Source of the DNA: CAYPHA01 sp964410215
Lineage (GTDB): Bacteria; Calditrichota; Calditrichia; Calditrichales; CAYPHA01
DNA: 64,000 nucleotides
Reading direction: 5' to 3'
NCBI GenBank assembly: GCA_964410215.1
Contig: CAYPHA010000019.1
Location: forward strand, 1 to 64,000
The notes below the pieces were generated by a model. That model was given only the letters and a program-made list of their open reading frames with translations, did not search any database and was not told the DNA's origin. Position numbers and translations under genes: made by a program. Below are positions 17,052-27,367 of the stretch, in pieces. The first letter of the stretch is position 1, and each line of letters opens with the position of its first letter.

Positions 17052-19661
17052 CTAACGCAGGATCGCAAATTTACCCGTTTTTTCCGCTCCCGACAGATGC
17101 GATTTAACATGGTATATATAGTAACCCGGAGCCACATCCTGACCCTTCTCATTTTTCAGATCCCAGAACCAGGTTCCGTTTTCAGGTGCATTATTCACCT
17201 CGATGCTGCGTACCTGCATACCGGAGACAGTAAAAATCTGTATACGGCAACGCGATGGCAGGTGTGTAAACATCAGCTTTTTCTGAAAAACAGTTCCGGA
17301 TTGTTCCATTTCATTGGTCACAATATACGGATTCGGAACAACTGTTATGGCAGATAATGCGTCACTGCCGCCGCGATCATCCTGCGCACTGGGTTCTATG
17401 ATCGAAAACTGGAGGGAATCGGAGTCTGTAAACGGACGCTTGAAATCAACCCGGTACACATCACCCGGCTGCGGAAAATCCTCTACGGATTTCATCTCAT
17501 GAAAATCAATACCGAATACCGTTCCCGCCCAGTAAACACGGCCGTTGTAATCAACCACATGACCGGCCAGGATATAATCGGAATCGGGCTCGAACATGCC
17601 GTTTCTGTTTACGTCATGTACAATAAGGTCAAGCTGCTCAAAAGTCCCGTCTTCGGCTTCAAAAGACTTATTAACGACCTCAAAGTTGAAGGATTGATCG
17701 AGCAGCAGGGATGTACTCACCAGGGGCTGGTCCTGGGCAGACCGTATAAACAACTTCTGATTGGTACGACTGATATACTCAAAAGACGCATCATGGAAAA
17801 TAATATCATATTGCCAGGGAAAATAAACCGATTCAGCGGCATTGACCGTTATACCGATCTCTGCATCACCCGTTAACCATCCGGAATGCAACGAGTCAAA
17901 AGAAGCGAAAGCTTCCGGTAAATGTTGAAAACGCATACTGATGCCGTCAAAAATATCCGATATGGTTTTTTCAGGATTCAAATACCAGTATTCCCGGAAA
18001 ATATTGCCGGCAATGATGTGCACATCCGATTTAATATTATCATGTGAATAAGCGTCGGGTGATTCCCTGTAAACGATGGAATCCCCGAGTGTTTGATCAT
18101 AAACGGTGAAGCCGCTGTTCGTATAAAGAAGATCTCTGGGATGACGTAACTGGGGTGTGGCACGTAAATTGGCTATGGAATCAACCTGGAACCTGACCGT
18201 ATAGGTATGTCCGGGCTTTACATTTGCACGATCGACCACATCGATTGCTATCTGTGCCGAGCCCAGTCTGTTTGAGGCATCGGTTTCTGCTTCCGGTTCA
18301 GCGTAGTTGCCGGATGCGGTCAGGGGGGTAATCATGACAACGTTTTCAGAGAGGGCGATGATTTCACCCTGATCATCTGTTTCATAGGAATAATCGTTCT
18401 CCCGCGGGGCAAATCCCCTTCCCATTTGCGGTATACCAAAGTCATAGGCAGTAATCATGTAAAAATAGGTCACACCGTTCTTCACCGTCGAATCCACGTA
18501 AAAATGCTGAATCCCGGTATCATCACCCAAATAGAATGCACGGCCGTTTTCGATACCATAGTAGGTGAATCCCTTTTTACCGTCAATCAGATCACACATA
18601 AAAATCGGTTGTTTTTCAGCGTTCCAGACATCGTTTTTCGGTGGGGTAAAGTCAATGCTTTCTGATCGATATAATTTATAGCCTTCAAAATCATTAATGC
18701 CATCGTTAAAAGGTTCGCGTGTTTCGTAAACTGCTTTATCATCCCAGCTCAGGACCACTTTTCCGTCCCCGGCGGTCGCGTTTAGTACCGGCATGGGGGG
18801 CGGTTCAGGATATTTAAAATAGACTTCAGCCAAAACCCCATAATGATCCGAGATCCAGATATCATCCGGACGGTCATCAACCACACCATGAGCGCTGACA
18901 CCGACAAAGGGGTTGACAAAAATGAAATCTATCTTCCGGGTCGGGTTCGGGTTATAATAACCATTATAAGTACCGGAAGGTCCAAAAGAAGGCGTTTCCG
19001 AACGGTATGTGGCATCGAATAATTTAACCCGTCCGGGCGTATCTTTAACCAGCAGTTCATAGGCATTAGAACTTTCGCCGAAATTAAAATCACCGGTTAT
19101 AATAACGGGTTTGTCACCGGCTATCGTGCTTGTCCGTTCCAGCAGCATGATCGAACTGTTCTCGCGGGCTTCCACACTGATGTGGTCAAAATGGGTATTA
19201 AACAAATAGAAAATTTCACCGGTTTCAATAATGCGAAAACGTCCCCAGGTAACCATGCGCGAGGCTGCCGTATTCCAGCTTTTGCTTCCGGGCACATCCG
19301 GCCATTCGGAAAGCCAGAAGGTCTGATGCTCAATCAGTTCAAATTTGGTGTTCTTATAGAAAACCGGGCCCATTTCACCACCCACTTTTCCATCATCACG
19401 TCCCACGCCGAACCAGCTGAATTCCGGTAAAAGTTCCTGCAGATCGCGTACCGCTTCAATATGGTATTCCTGAATTCCGATGATATCGACATTAAATTTC
19501 TGGATGACATCAGCCACCATATGTTTTTTATTCAGATCGTAGTATTCATCGGTCATCTGTATATTGTATGACATGAAAATGAGTCCGTCATCCGAGAGAA
19601 CATTTTTCACAGAGAATACAGACGCAAACAGGATAAGCAGTAATTGCAGCTTTGCTCTCAT
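17052..19661 (-). CDS. Secreted endonuclease/exonuclease/phosphatase-family protein with fibronectin-like and PNPY-type C-terminal domains
   Basis: 869 residues from the ATG at 19661, chosen because GGAG lies seven bases upstream and a signal peptide follows (MRAKLQLLLILFASVFS). Residues about 25-290 are an EEP (DNase I-like) domain with all key motifs: MSYNIQM, GIQEYH, ITGDFNFG, KIDFIFVNP and SDHYG. The family includes nucleases, sphingomyelinases and inositol phosphatases, so the substrate is open. The remaining about 580 residues parallel the next upstream gene: a fibronectin-like segment (GDGKVVLSWDD, DFEGYKLYRSE, DTGIQHFYVDSTV) and a C-terminal domain with ITVVPNPYIVTN and GYYIYHVKS...GKFAILR, probably a surface-sorting or anchoring domain. 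It is the last gene of the TonB/PorV/large-protein block. Confidence 0.82.
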   Translation of the reverse strand: MRAKLQLLLILFASVFSVKNVLSDDGLIFMSYNIQMTDEYYDLNKKHMVADVIQKFNVDIIGIQEYHIEAVRDLQELLPEFSWFGVGRDDGKVGGEMGPVFYKNTKFELIEHQTFWLSEWPDVPGSKSWNTAASRMVTWGRFRIIETGEIFYLFNTHFDHISVEARENSSIMLLERTSTIAGDKPVIITGDFNFGESSNAYELLVKDTPGRVKLFDATYRSETPSFGPSGTYNGYYNPNPTRKIDFIFVNPFVGVSAHGVVDDRPDDIWISDHYGVLAEVYFKYPEPPPMPVLNATAGDGKVVLSWDDKAVYETREPFNDGINDFEGYKLYRSESIDFTPPKNDVWNAEKQPIFMCDLIDGKKGFTYYGIENGRAFYLGDDTGIQHFYVDSTVKNGVTYFYMITAYDFGIPQMGRGFAPRENDYSYETDDQGEIIALSENVVMITPLTASGNYAEPEAETDASNRLGSAQIAIDVVDRANVKPGHTYTVRFQVDSIANLRATPQLRHPRDLLYTNSGFTVYDQTLGDSIVYRESPDAYSHDNIKSDVHIIAGNIFREYWYLNPEKTISDIFDGISMRFQHLPEAFASFDSLHSGWLTGDAEIGITVNAAESVYFPWQYDIIFHDASFEYISRTNQKLFIRSAQDQPLVSTSLLLDQSFNFEVVNKSFEAEDGTFEQLDLIVHDVNRNGMFEPDSDYILAGHVVDYNGRVYWAGTVFGIDFHEMKSVEDFPQPGDVYRVDFKRPFTDSDSLQFSIIEPSAQDDRGGSDALSAITVVPNPYIVTNEMEQSGTVFQKKLMFTHLPSRCRIQIFTVSGMQVRSIEVNNAPENGTWFWDLKNEKGQDVAPGYYIYHVKSHLSGAEKTGKFAILR

Positions 19662-19714
19662 GAAAAAACTCCGCTGCATGAGCTGGCATTTAAAGATGAC
19701 ATAAAATCGGCTTT

Positions 19715-22700
19715 CTATTTAATAATAGCGAATTTTCCCACTTTTTCATGACCGGTTTCCGTGGATTTTACGTGATAGATATAATAGCCCGGTGCCACAT
19801 CCAGTCCGGTCTTTGTCTTCAGATCCCATTTGGCCGTGCCGTTCGCCGCCGAGTTCAGATCCCAGTCCGTCTCGCGGCTCTCCGCGGAATTGCTCACCTC
19901 TAATTCGTCCACAAACACACCGCTGGTGGTAAATATTTTTATCGTACATTGTGCCGGTAAATGCGTGAACATGATCTGGCGACGCTGACTTAACTGGTAG
20001 TTGGCCACCGCTGTCTCCATTACATTCGTCATCACATATGGATTGGGTACGACCGTGATATGCTCCATGCCGTTTTTTAACTTGTCCGCATCCATGGTGT
20101 TTTCCGGTTCCACCGTAAACAGGATCGAATCGCTTTCCGTAAACGGACGCTTGAAATCAACCTGGTACACATCACCTGGTTGCGGCATCCTGTCCGGCCA
20201 GGCTTCATGAAAATTGAAACCGAATATGGTACCCGACCAATAGGTCCTGCTTCCGGCTTCTCTGGCAAATCCCGCCAGCACCCAGTCCGAATCCGGTTCG
20301 AACATACCATTACGGTTGACATCGTGAACGATCAGATCAAGCTTCTCATACGTATTGTCCTCCGCAGGAAATGATTTATTGATCACATAAAAGCTGAACG
20401 TTTGATCCAGCAATACGGATCTCGATACAATCGGCTGATCATCTGCCGAACGGATAAAGTTTTTCAGAGTGGTACGCGAGGTATACGCCGTATCATTATC
20501 CGTAAATACGATATTATACTGCCACGGAAAGTAAATCGATTCACTCTCGTTCGGCATGACTCTAATCGGCGCATCTCCCACCAGCCAGCCGGATTTCTGT
20601 GGATCAAACTCGGCAAACTGAAGCGGTAAATGGATCTTCATCTGAATACCGTCAAACACACCTGAAGTCGCTCCCGCTGTATTGATATACCATATCGGTA
20701 ACTTATGCGTCCCATCCGGACCCATTATTTCACTGGGTATGATATTTTTCCCCGAAAAACGCTCTTTGGTCTCCTGGTACACCAGCGAGTCACCGGCGGT
20801 CACATCATAAACGGAAAAACCGCTGTTCGTAAACAACATGTCCATCGGATGGCGGATCTGCGGTGTCTGGCGCAGGTAATTCACCGGTTCGACGTCAAAC
20901 TTCACTTTATACGTATGGTTCTCTTTGATCTGATCAAACAGCACCACGTCTGTTTCGATTGTGCCGCTTCCCATGGTTTCATTCTGGTCGGCCATGTCGT
21001 CGATCGAAGGCGGCACATACCCCGATGCATACTGATGCGGTGTCACGATGGCCACGTTCTTCGAGATATCACTCACCTCTTCGCTCTCATCCAGCTCCAG
21101 CACATAGGTATTCTCCGATGGAGATATACCGCTACCCACATCCGGAAGGCCAAAGTCATATGCCACCAGCACATAATAATAAGTCCTGCCGTTCTGCACT
21201 GTATTATCCACAAAATAATGCTGAATACCGGTGTCATTCCCCAGATAATATTCCGCGCCGTTTATCGCCCCGTAATCGGCGAAACCACCGATGCGGTTGA
21301 CCACATCACACTGGAAGATCGGCTTCTTCAGAGTCGGGTTGCCATAGCCATCCGTTATCACCTCGGCATCCGACATCTTTTTGTCTGTCGCCCTGTATAA
21401 TTTATAGCCTTCGAAGTCATTGATATTATTGACGAACGGATCACGGGTTTTCGTATCGGCCACATCATCCCAGGTCAGAATAACCTTGCCATCACCCGGT
21501 ACGGCTGTCAGTGTCGGCATCAAAGGCGGCTGGGCAAAACGGTAATCCGTTTCGTAGATCACCTGGACCACTTCTTTCAGGCGGAACAGCGCCGGTGCCG
21601 CATGGTCATCGGCCATTAAGCCGGCCAGGGCATCGTAGGAATGCAGCTCCGACATAGACAAACGTTCGGTCCGGCCTTTAAAAAGCGGAAAGATTCCTGA
21701 ACCGAAAATCTCCATAAAATTCAACGGATCCGGCTGGAATTCGTCGAACTTACCGTCCGTCAGATTCAAAAATAAATTCCTGTCGGCATCAAACCAGGTC
21801 GACCGTAAGATTTCCGTGCTGGTGGTATAATGGAAGGTCGTCAGACCAAGCATATCTGATTCGTTGATATCCGTTGCGGCAAAATCGGGTTCGCTCCCCA
21901 CGCCTTCGATGAAATCCGGCCGGTGATTACATTCGCCTTCGTCCGGACCGGTGTAGTTGATATCGAAAGGACCGACACCATCCAGGCCAAGATCATCACC
22001 CGGCAGTTCGCCCTCTTCCACCTGCCAGCCACCATCCTTAAATACCGCATAGGTACCATTACCGTTAAGGTCCTCGCCATCATCCCAGTCCTGGTCTTCG
22101 TCCGCATCCCAGTGTTCTTTCAGATCCTCTTCGGTTATTTTGTAATATTCCAGGAAGGCGCTGAGGTCACTATACCCATCCGTAGGTCCGACCAGGGCAA
22201 CAGCCTGGTTATCACGCTTTTCATCGATAATACCATCATTGTCATTATCAATACCGTCATAAGGCAGGCCGGGCGTTTCCAGATAAGCAAAACCCAGCAG
22301 GCCGGGCTCCTTGCCGCCCCCTACCGGCACAAAGTCCACATCCCATGAATAGGACATATTCAGTTCCTTTGAGTAGAAGGCCAGGTCATCACCAATACCT
22401 TCTTCACCGCCAACGGCATTGTCCATCCAGAATCCAAAGACCATTTCCGGCAAATCGTAATCGGAAATATTAGATACATTATGTTCCCAGAAGATCGCAT
22501 CGGCAGCGGATGGATTGGCCCACTGGAATCCGCGACTTTCAATGCGGATACCGATACCGCCCCAGGGCTTGCCGTAATGGATGCTGACATTCGCATTTTT
22601 GTCACCAATCCGCACACCGCTCAGACCCCGCGGATAGTATTTTACAGGACTATCAGGCTGCAGATATTCCAGGTCCTGTGCATCATTACTGACAAAGAAT

Positions 22701-23290
22701 GATTCCAGGTCCGCTTTCATGACACCGCGGCCGAAACGCCCGTTCCACTCCCCGGGCCATTTCAATTCGTTTCCATTTACCGGCCAGCCCAGGGTCGGCC
22801 ATGATTCCAGACGGTTGCTCATGGCCGGCGTTTCACTCAGTTCGTTAAAATAACCGAAGACGGGGTACAGGCCATATTCAATGGTCAGAGAGGGATCCAT
22901 ATCCATGTGCTCTCTGTAACTGGTCTGGATGTAGTAGAGCGTGTCCAGGTCAGACCGCGACTGAATTTCGTTAATATCTGTGACCGGAATGGAATCATTC
23001 TCCAGGTAAACACGCGCGCCTATCAGCGTAGCGATACCGTCGTGCATCTTGGTACCTTCGTAATTATTCGGCCATTTGGAGACATCATATCCCAGGCCAC
23101 AGCAGTCACTGAGCTCTGTTGTATTTCGGAAAAAAAGCAGGACGCGGTTTCCCGTCATCCAACCGGAACGTTCTGCCGCCACATCACCAGCCGGATCATC
23201 CGGACCGTCATAAGGTTTCCCCTGAGCAAAAACTTCCACTGACAGGAAACCCAATAAACTAGCTATGATTAAAAAAAGACGTTTAAACAT
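19715..23290 (-). CDS. Large surface protein with acidic calcium-type motifs and PNPY-type C-terminal domain
   Basis: 1191 residues from the ATG at 23290; AGGAG lies five bases upstream, and MFKRLFLIIASLLGFLSVEV is a signal peptide. I recognise no enzyme. The N-terminal half is beta-rich. The middle contains Asp-rich segments resembling calcium loops (DNDNDGIIDEKRDN, DADEDQDWDDGEDLNGNG). Then comes the fibronectin-like segment GDGKVILTWDD...DFEGYKLYR and a tail with ITVVPNPYVMTN, IKIFTTSGVF and GYYIYHVKSTETGHEKVGKFAIIK. It is homologous to the gene at 59943-63419. In both places it lies close to a PorV-like barrel and a TonB receptor, so it may be a cell-surface partner of the receptor (inference). 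No SusD-like motif is visible. Confidence 0.75.
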   Translation of the reverse strand: MFKRLFLIIASLLGFLSVEVFAQGKPYDGPDDPAGDVAAERSGWMTGNRVLLFFRNTTELSDCCGLGYDVSKWPNNYEGTKMHDGIATLIGARVYLENDSIPVTDINEIQSRSDLDTLYYIQTSYREHMDMDPSLTIEYGLYPVFGYFNELSETPAMSNRLESWPTLGWPVNGNELKWPGEWNGRFGRGVMKADLESFFVSNDAQDLEYLQPDSPVKYYPRGLSGVRIGDKNANVSIHYGKPWGGIGIRIESRGFQWANPSAADAIFWEHNVSNISDYDLPEMVFGFWMDNAVGGEEGIGDDLAFYSKELNMSYSWDVDFVPVGGGKEPGLLGFAYLETPGLPYDGIDNDNDGIIDEKRDNQAVALVGPTDGYSDLSAFLEYYKITEEDLKEHWDADEDQDWDDGEDLNGNGTYAVFKDGGWQVEEGELPGDDLGLDGVGPFDINYTGPDEGECNHRPDFIEGVGSEPDFAATDINESDMLGLTTFHYTTSTEILRSTWFDADRNLFLNLTDGKFDEFQPDPLNFMEIFGSGIFPLFKGRTERLSMSELHSYDALAGLMADDHAAPALFRLKEVVQVIYETDYRFAQPPLMPTLTAVPGDGKVILTWDDVADTKTRDPFVNNINDFEGYKLYRATDKKMSDAEVITDGYGNPTLKKPIFQCDVVNRIGGFADYGAINGAEYYLGNDTGIQHYFVDNTVQNGRTYYYVLVAYDFGLPDVGSGISPSENTYVLELDESEEVSDISKNVAIVTPHQYASGYVPPSIDDMADQNETMGSGTIETDVVLFDQIKENHTYKVKFDVEPVNYLRQTPQIRHPMDMLFTNSGFSVYDVTAGDSLVYQETKERFSGKNIIPSEIMGPDGTHKLPIWYINTAGATSGVFDGIQMKIHLPLQFAEFDPQKSGWLVGDAPIRVMPNESESIYFPWQYNIVFTDNDTAYTSRTTLKNFIRSADDQPIVSRSVLLDQTFSFYVINKSFPAEDNTYEKLDLIVHDVNRNGMFEPDSDWVLAGFAREAGSRTYWSGTIFGFNFHEAWPDRMPQPGDVYQVDFKRPFTESDSILFTVEPENTMDADKLKNGMEHITVVPNPYVMTNVMETAVANYQLSQRRQIMFTHLPAQCTIKIFTTSGVFVDELEVSNSAESRETDWDLNSAANGTAKWDLKTKTGLDVAPGYYIYHVKSTETGHEKVGKFAIIK

Positions 23291-23338
23291 AAAAACTCCT
23301 GGCATCAATTTTTCTAAAGCCGCTTTGCAGAGAAAGCA

Positions 23339-24403
23339 TTAAAAGCTGATTTTAAAAGTATAAGAATGTGTATCACCCAAAAGTCCCAGGCTTCGGAATC
23401 CATAATCGATTCCTATTCTATTGTTCCCGATATAAAAAATATCCACACCGGCACCCAGTGAAAGGCCGTATTCCGAATCATCCATAAACAGCCCCTTATA
23501 CCCGGCCCGGAGATGCACAATACCATAGGTTGGCAGCGTAAGCTGATATTCCCCGCCTACATTGACATATTCGCTGTTGTTGTTGGGATGCAAGGCATCG
23601 GCGGCGAGCAATAATTTGTGATTGCCCATCATCAGTGGATAGAAGGAAACACCCAGGCGGAAAATTAAAGGTAATTCCCAGGAATCCAGTTCATAACGGG
23701 TCGGTATATAGGCAAAGTTACCGTTATCATTGGAGATATCGACCGTACGCTTCAGGTCAATGCCGTCATACTTCATTTTCGAGCCGTAATTGGAAATGCT
23801 CATCCCAATCGTAAGGCCGTCTCCCGGTTTGTCACTGTGTGCCAGGAATTTTGTATTGACGATGGCACCCAGATCCATGGCTACGGCTTTGGCCGTCTCG
23901 TGCCAGATGCGTGATGAGACATATTTCAGGGAGGCGCCGAACGAAAACCAGTCAACCAGACGCTTTCCATAGGTAATACTGGCAGCCAGATCCGTTCCAT
24001 CGAAGAATTCACCGGTACCGTCCTGCGATTCAATCGTCGTTACTTTTTCCTCGCCATAACCCACATGGATCAATCCGGCGGCAAAATTGCCGAGTGTCGG
24101 ATGGACAATACCCACGCCGATAAAAGAGGTATTGATATCGACCAGCCAGGGTTGCATCATCACCTGGAATTCGTTTTGTTTCATGTAACCGAGTCCGGCC
24201 GGATTCCAGTAAACAGATGAGAGGTCCCGGGCTACACTCACATAAGCGTCCCCCATGGCATTTCCGGCACTGCCATAGCCTATTTCCAGAAAATTAGCCA
24301 CCGTCGTGCCGGCTCTCGAGGATTCCTGTCCGTAAAGGGGCATGACGAACTGGATTATGAGGAACGATAACGATGCGAAAAATAAAGATTTTAAGGTGCT
24401 CAT
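23339..24403 (-). CDS. PorV/PorQ-family outer membrane beta-barrel
   Basis: 354 residues from the ATG at 24403 (AAGG eight bases upstream); an in-frame ATG at 24418 lacks an SD. A signal peptide (STLKSLFFASLSFLIIQF) precedes the typical PorV opening: AGTTVANFLEIGYGSAGNAMGDAYVSVARDLSS, then VYWNPAGLGYM. The rest alternates amphipathic strands and ends in F (YTFKISF), as expected for a barrel. PorV proteins in the type IX secretion system receive cargo and pass it to the sortase-like attachment machinery. Here it lies between a TonB receptor and a large surface protein, and a paralogue occurs at 58896. It may be a locus-specific export or display factor rather than a housekeeping PorV. Confidence 0.85.
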   Translation of the reverse strand: MSTLKSLFFASLSFLIIQFVMPLYGQESSRAGTTVANFLEIGYGSAGNAMGDAYVSVARDLSSVYWNPAGLGYMKQNEFQVMMQPWLVDINTSFIGVGIVHPTLGNFAAGLIHVGYGEEKVTTIESQDGTGEFFDGTDLAASITYGKRLVDWFSFGASLKYVSSRIWHETAKAVAMDLGAIVNTKFLAHSDKPGDGLTIGMSISNYGSKMKYDGIDLKRTVDISNDNGNFAYIPTRYELDSWELPLIFRLGVSFYPLMMGNHKLLLAADALHPNNNSEYVNVGGEYQLTLPTYGIVHLRAGYKGLFMDDSEYGLSLGAGVDIFYIGNNRIGIDYGFRSLGLLGDTHSYTFKISF

Positions 24404-24443
24404 ATGTAGAACCTTCATATTATTTAAATGAAATATTCATAAT

Positions 24444-27212
24444 TTAAAATACGATTCCTAATCCGATTTTAACTTCACGTGGTGCCGCGAACATGGAAGG
24501 ATCCTGAATGGAATCATAAATATCCGTGAAGTTGCTGCGGAAATTAGCAAGATCGGACGGGAAAATGACGGCCGTATAGGCTCTGCCCGTCGTGCTGTTC
24601 ACCCGGTTCTCATTTAACTCGTCCAGTAGATTATAGATCGAGAGGTACAATCGTAAATCAAGGTCTCTGTACAGTTTAAAATCATATGTTCCTTTAAAAT
24701 CGACCGTAATATTTGTTGGTTTATACGCATTATTCGGATAGAGTGTCTGCTTGGAGAGCGGGCTTTGTGGAATCGGTACGTATGTATAAGCCGTTCCGGA
24801 GTTATAATAACCGGTAAGTGTAAAACCGAATTTCCCGGTCGAATAATGGGCACTGGCATTCAGCGTATGCCGCTGATCCCAGGACATGGGTATCAGTTTT
24901 CCGATGGGGTCCTGACTTTGCCCCAGCCGGTTGAAGGTGGAAGCGGGATTATCCGCATTACCACGCGTGTATTGAAGGGTGTAATTTAAATAGAAGGCCA
25001 TCGATTGCAGAATGTAATCAAATTTAACTTCCAGCCCTTTCACATTTCCATAGTCTTTGTTGCTGTACAAACCGTACTTTTTATCATTATACGTCGTGAC
25101 GACAACGGCACTCTGCAGATCATAGATATCCCGGTAAAAAACAGAAAGTTCCAGCCCCATACCATTGATAATTTCCTGCCAGACACCCATTTCATACTGT
25201 ACTGTTTTTTCAGCCTTTATCCTGGGATTACCGTGGATGGCATCGAAATTACCCGGTGGTACAAGAAAATTACTGGTCTGGTACATGGCATAAAGCGGCG
25301 GCATCTGGAAAAAATGCCCATAACTGAAATGCAGTACGGCTTTCTGTCCCAGGGTATAAGATAAGCCCAGACGCGGACTGAACTGCATCTGCGGTTCAGC
25401 ATCCTTATATTCAGACATACGTTCCGGATTGTCCGGGAATGAAAGCTGGTTTGCAGGGTTTCGCAGTTGTGTCGGATAGACCGTATTCGGATTAAAATAA
25501 TCATATCGCAGCCCTACGTTGAGGACCAGGTCTTCAAACTCCATTTTGTCCTGGATATAGGCGGAAAACTCGAACGGTTTCTTAGCATAACGGTCGACAC
25601 CGCTTGAGGAATCCGGCAGCAGTTCCGGTTCATAGGGCAGAAACCGGATACGCTGAGCCAGGGAATCATAGCGGTACCATCCCTCGTCAGACGTTCCCAC
25701 TTTTATATCACGGGCGACAAGTGGGTCATTTTGTATATCATGCTGGGTAAATACAAAGCCTGATTTCAGGCTGTGTTCTTTGCGAACCTGCCAGGTAATG
25801 TCGTATTTAACATTCAGATTTTTCAGATACCGCTGATAGTGACTTTTATCCTGGCCTCCTGTAACAAAACCGCTGGCAGATGCCGAATAACTGTTGGAAA
25901 CATAGCGGGGATCAAATGGATCTTCATACAGATAATAGCCGTATTCATTATCCATGTAAGAGACTTTAACATCATGAAAAATCCGGTTTGAGAGGGTCTG
26001 ATTTATCTGGAACAGATAAAAATGGTTCCGGTCCCGGCTGGTTACACGTCCGTCCGGTTTATACTTATAATCATGATTATAGGTCTGCCAGTCCTTGCTG
26101 TTGAAGCTGTACATCAGAGATATTTTGAAGGCGGGTGCCGGCCGGAACGTCAATTTCCCCAGATAAGAATGAGCCTTATCCCATTGCATCGGCACATATG
26201 CTCTGTCCCCGGTGTGTTCTGAATAGAAACGACCTTCTTCCAGATTCACATCCCAGGGCGTCGTTCTGTTCTCTCCAACTAAATTATTGCGAAACAGGTC
26301 CGTATAATTATCGACTTCAAAGCGTCGTATCCCGTTCAGGTAACCAAGATTATCCTGGTAACGGTAATTGGTAAAAAAGGTGATATTTTTATATAACGGA
26401 CCTTCCAGTTGGAGCTTATAGTCCTGGTTCCGGGTGACATCACTGTTTTTAATACCGATAAATACGTCGTTATTGGAAGTATAAAAATTGGAAATATAAC
26501 CGGAAGCACTTCCGTGCAGTTCGGATGCGCCGTCCTTGGTCACCAGATTGACAATGCCGCTCATGGCCCGGCCGTATTCGGCATTGAATGTCCCCGTGAT
26601 CACTTCCAGGTCCTGAACTGCTTCGGTTTCCAGTTCGACGGTACTTCCGCTTCTGCTGAACGTTTCATCCGCCTGCACACCGTCAATCAGATAGGACACC
26701 TCTGTTGATCGCCCACCCCGGAAATGTCCGGCAACGATACCGGCCTGCATCTCGATGACCTGTTCGACATTCTCGACGGGCAGGGCTTGAATCTGTTCGG
26801 AGGAAACATTTTTTATGGAACTGGTCTGGTCCTTTTTAACCGCCACCTTTTCTGCGGTTACGACAATGACCTCGCCTTCCATAATCGCTTCGCGGAGTTG
26901 CGCATCGGCATTGGCCGTACGGTTAACCGATACACGCACGTTTTCGATGGCCACGGTGCTGTAGCCGATCATCTCCACACGCACCGTATAAGATCCCGGC
27001 GGCACATTGAGAATAAAATATTCGCCATTCAGATCGGTGGAAGCACCGAGCGGCAAACCGTCGATGAACACATTAACTCCGGCCAGCGGTTCTCCGGAGT
27101 TTTCCTCGATGATCTGGCCGGCTATTTTTCCGGTCGTTTGTGCTCCGGCAGAATGCATCAATACCAGAACAATACAGACACCCAATATCAGGGCTGTTTT
27201 TCGAGTGATCAT
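24444..27212 (-). CDS. TonB-dependent receptor with carboxypeptidase-regulatory-like N-terminus
   Basis: 922 residues; signal peptide to about residue 25. Residues about 26-110 are a carboxypeptidase-D regulatory-like domain (GKIAGQIIEENSGEPLAGVNV). The plug follows (about 115-235: LPVENVEQVIEMQAGIV, HFRGGRSTEVSYLIDGV, FNAEYGRAMSGIVNLVTK), and then a 22-strand-type barrel ending in GLGIVF. It should import a ligand across the outer membrane with TonB energy. The architecture resembles SusC, but no SusD homologue lies next to it; its neighbours are a PorV-like barrel and the large surface protein. GGAG lies five bases before the ATG. A strong terminator at 27322-27349 separates it from the upstream gene, so it probably has its own promoter in 27213-27320. 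Confidence 0.9.
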   Translation of the reverse strand: MITRKTALILGVCIVLVLMHSAGAQTTGKIAGQIIEENSGEPLAGVNVFIDGLPLGASTDLNGEYFILNVPPGSYTVRVEMIGYSTVAIENVRVSVNRTANADAQLREAIMEGEVIVVTAEKVAVKKDQTSSIKNVSSEQIQALPVENVEQVIEMQAGIVAGHFRGGRSTEVSYLIDGVQADETFSRSGSTVELETEAVQDLEVITGTFNAEYGRAMSGIVNLVTKDGASELHGSASGYISNFYTSNNDVFIGIKNSDVTRNQDYKLQLEGPLYKNITFFTNYRYQDNLGYLNGIRRFEVDNYTDLFRNNLVGENRTTPWDVNLEEGRFYSEHTGDRAYVPMQWDKAHSYLGKLTFRPAPAFKISLMYSFNSKDWQTYNHDYKYKPDGRVTSRDRNHFYLFQINQTLSNRIFHDVKVSYMDNEYGYYLYEDPFDPRYVSNSYSASASGFVTGGQDKSHYQRYLKNLNVKYDITWQVRKEHSLKSGFVFTQHDIQNDPLVARDIKVGTSDEGWYRYDSLAQRIRFLPYEPELLPDSSSGVDRYAKKPFEFSAYIQDKMEFEDLVLNVGLRYDYFNPNTVYPTQLRNPANQLSFPDNPERMSEYKDAEPQMQFSPRLGLSYTLGQKAVLHFSYGHFFQMPPLYAMYQTSNFLVPPGNFDAIHGNPRIKAEKTVQYEMGVWQEIINGMGLELSVFYRDIYDLQSAVVVTTYNDKKYGLYSNKDYGNVKGLEVKFDYILQSMAFYLNYTLQYTRGNADNPASTFNRLGQSQDPIGKLIPMSWDQRHTLNASAHYSTGKFGFTLTGYYNSGTAYTYVPIPQSPLSKQTLYPNNAYKPTNITVDFKGTYDFKLYRDLDLRLYLSIYNLLDELNENRVNSTTGRAYTAVIFPSDLANFRSNFTDIYDSIQDPSMFAAPREVKIGLGIVF

Positions 27213-27321
27213 AAAAACTCCATCTCTGAATCATATATTTTCAAGTATTTAAACATCGGTTCAGTACATTGTATTTAATATAATGCACCATATATCAATT
27301 ACATTATACTGAATCGAAAAA

Positions 27322-27349
27322 AAACCGGGAATCATAGGATTCCCGGTTT
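27322..27349 (-). terminator. Rho-independent terminator
   Basis: A perfect 12-bp stem, AAACCGGGAATC and GATTCCCGGTTT, with a 4-base loop. Read on the minus strand, the hairpin is followed by a T-rich run. It ends the transcript of the CBM9/beta-helix gene. Confidence 0.88.
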
Positions 27350-27367
27350 GTTTCAGCAAAGAACTTG

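Noticed and set aside
24420..27212. SusC/SusD pair
   Set aside because: The receptor is SusC-like, but neither neighbour has a SusD-type lipobox, TPR-like helices or typical length; they are PorV-like and the large beta protein.
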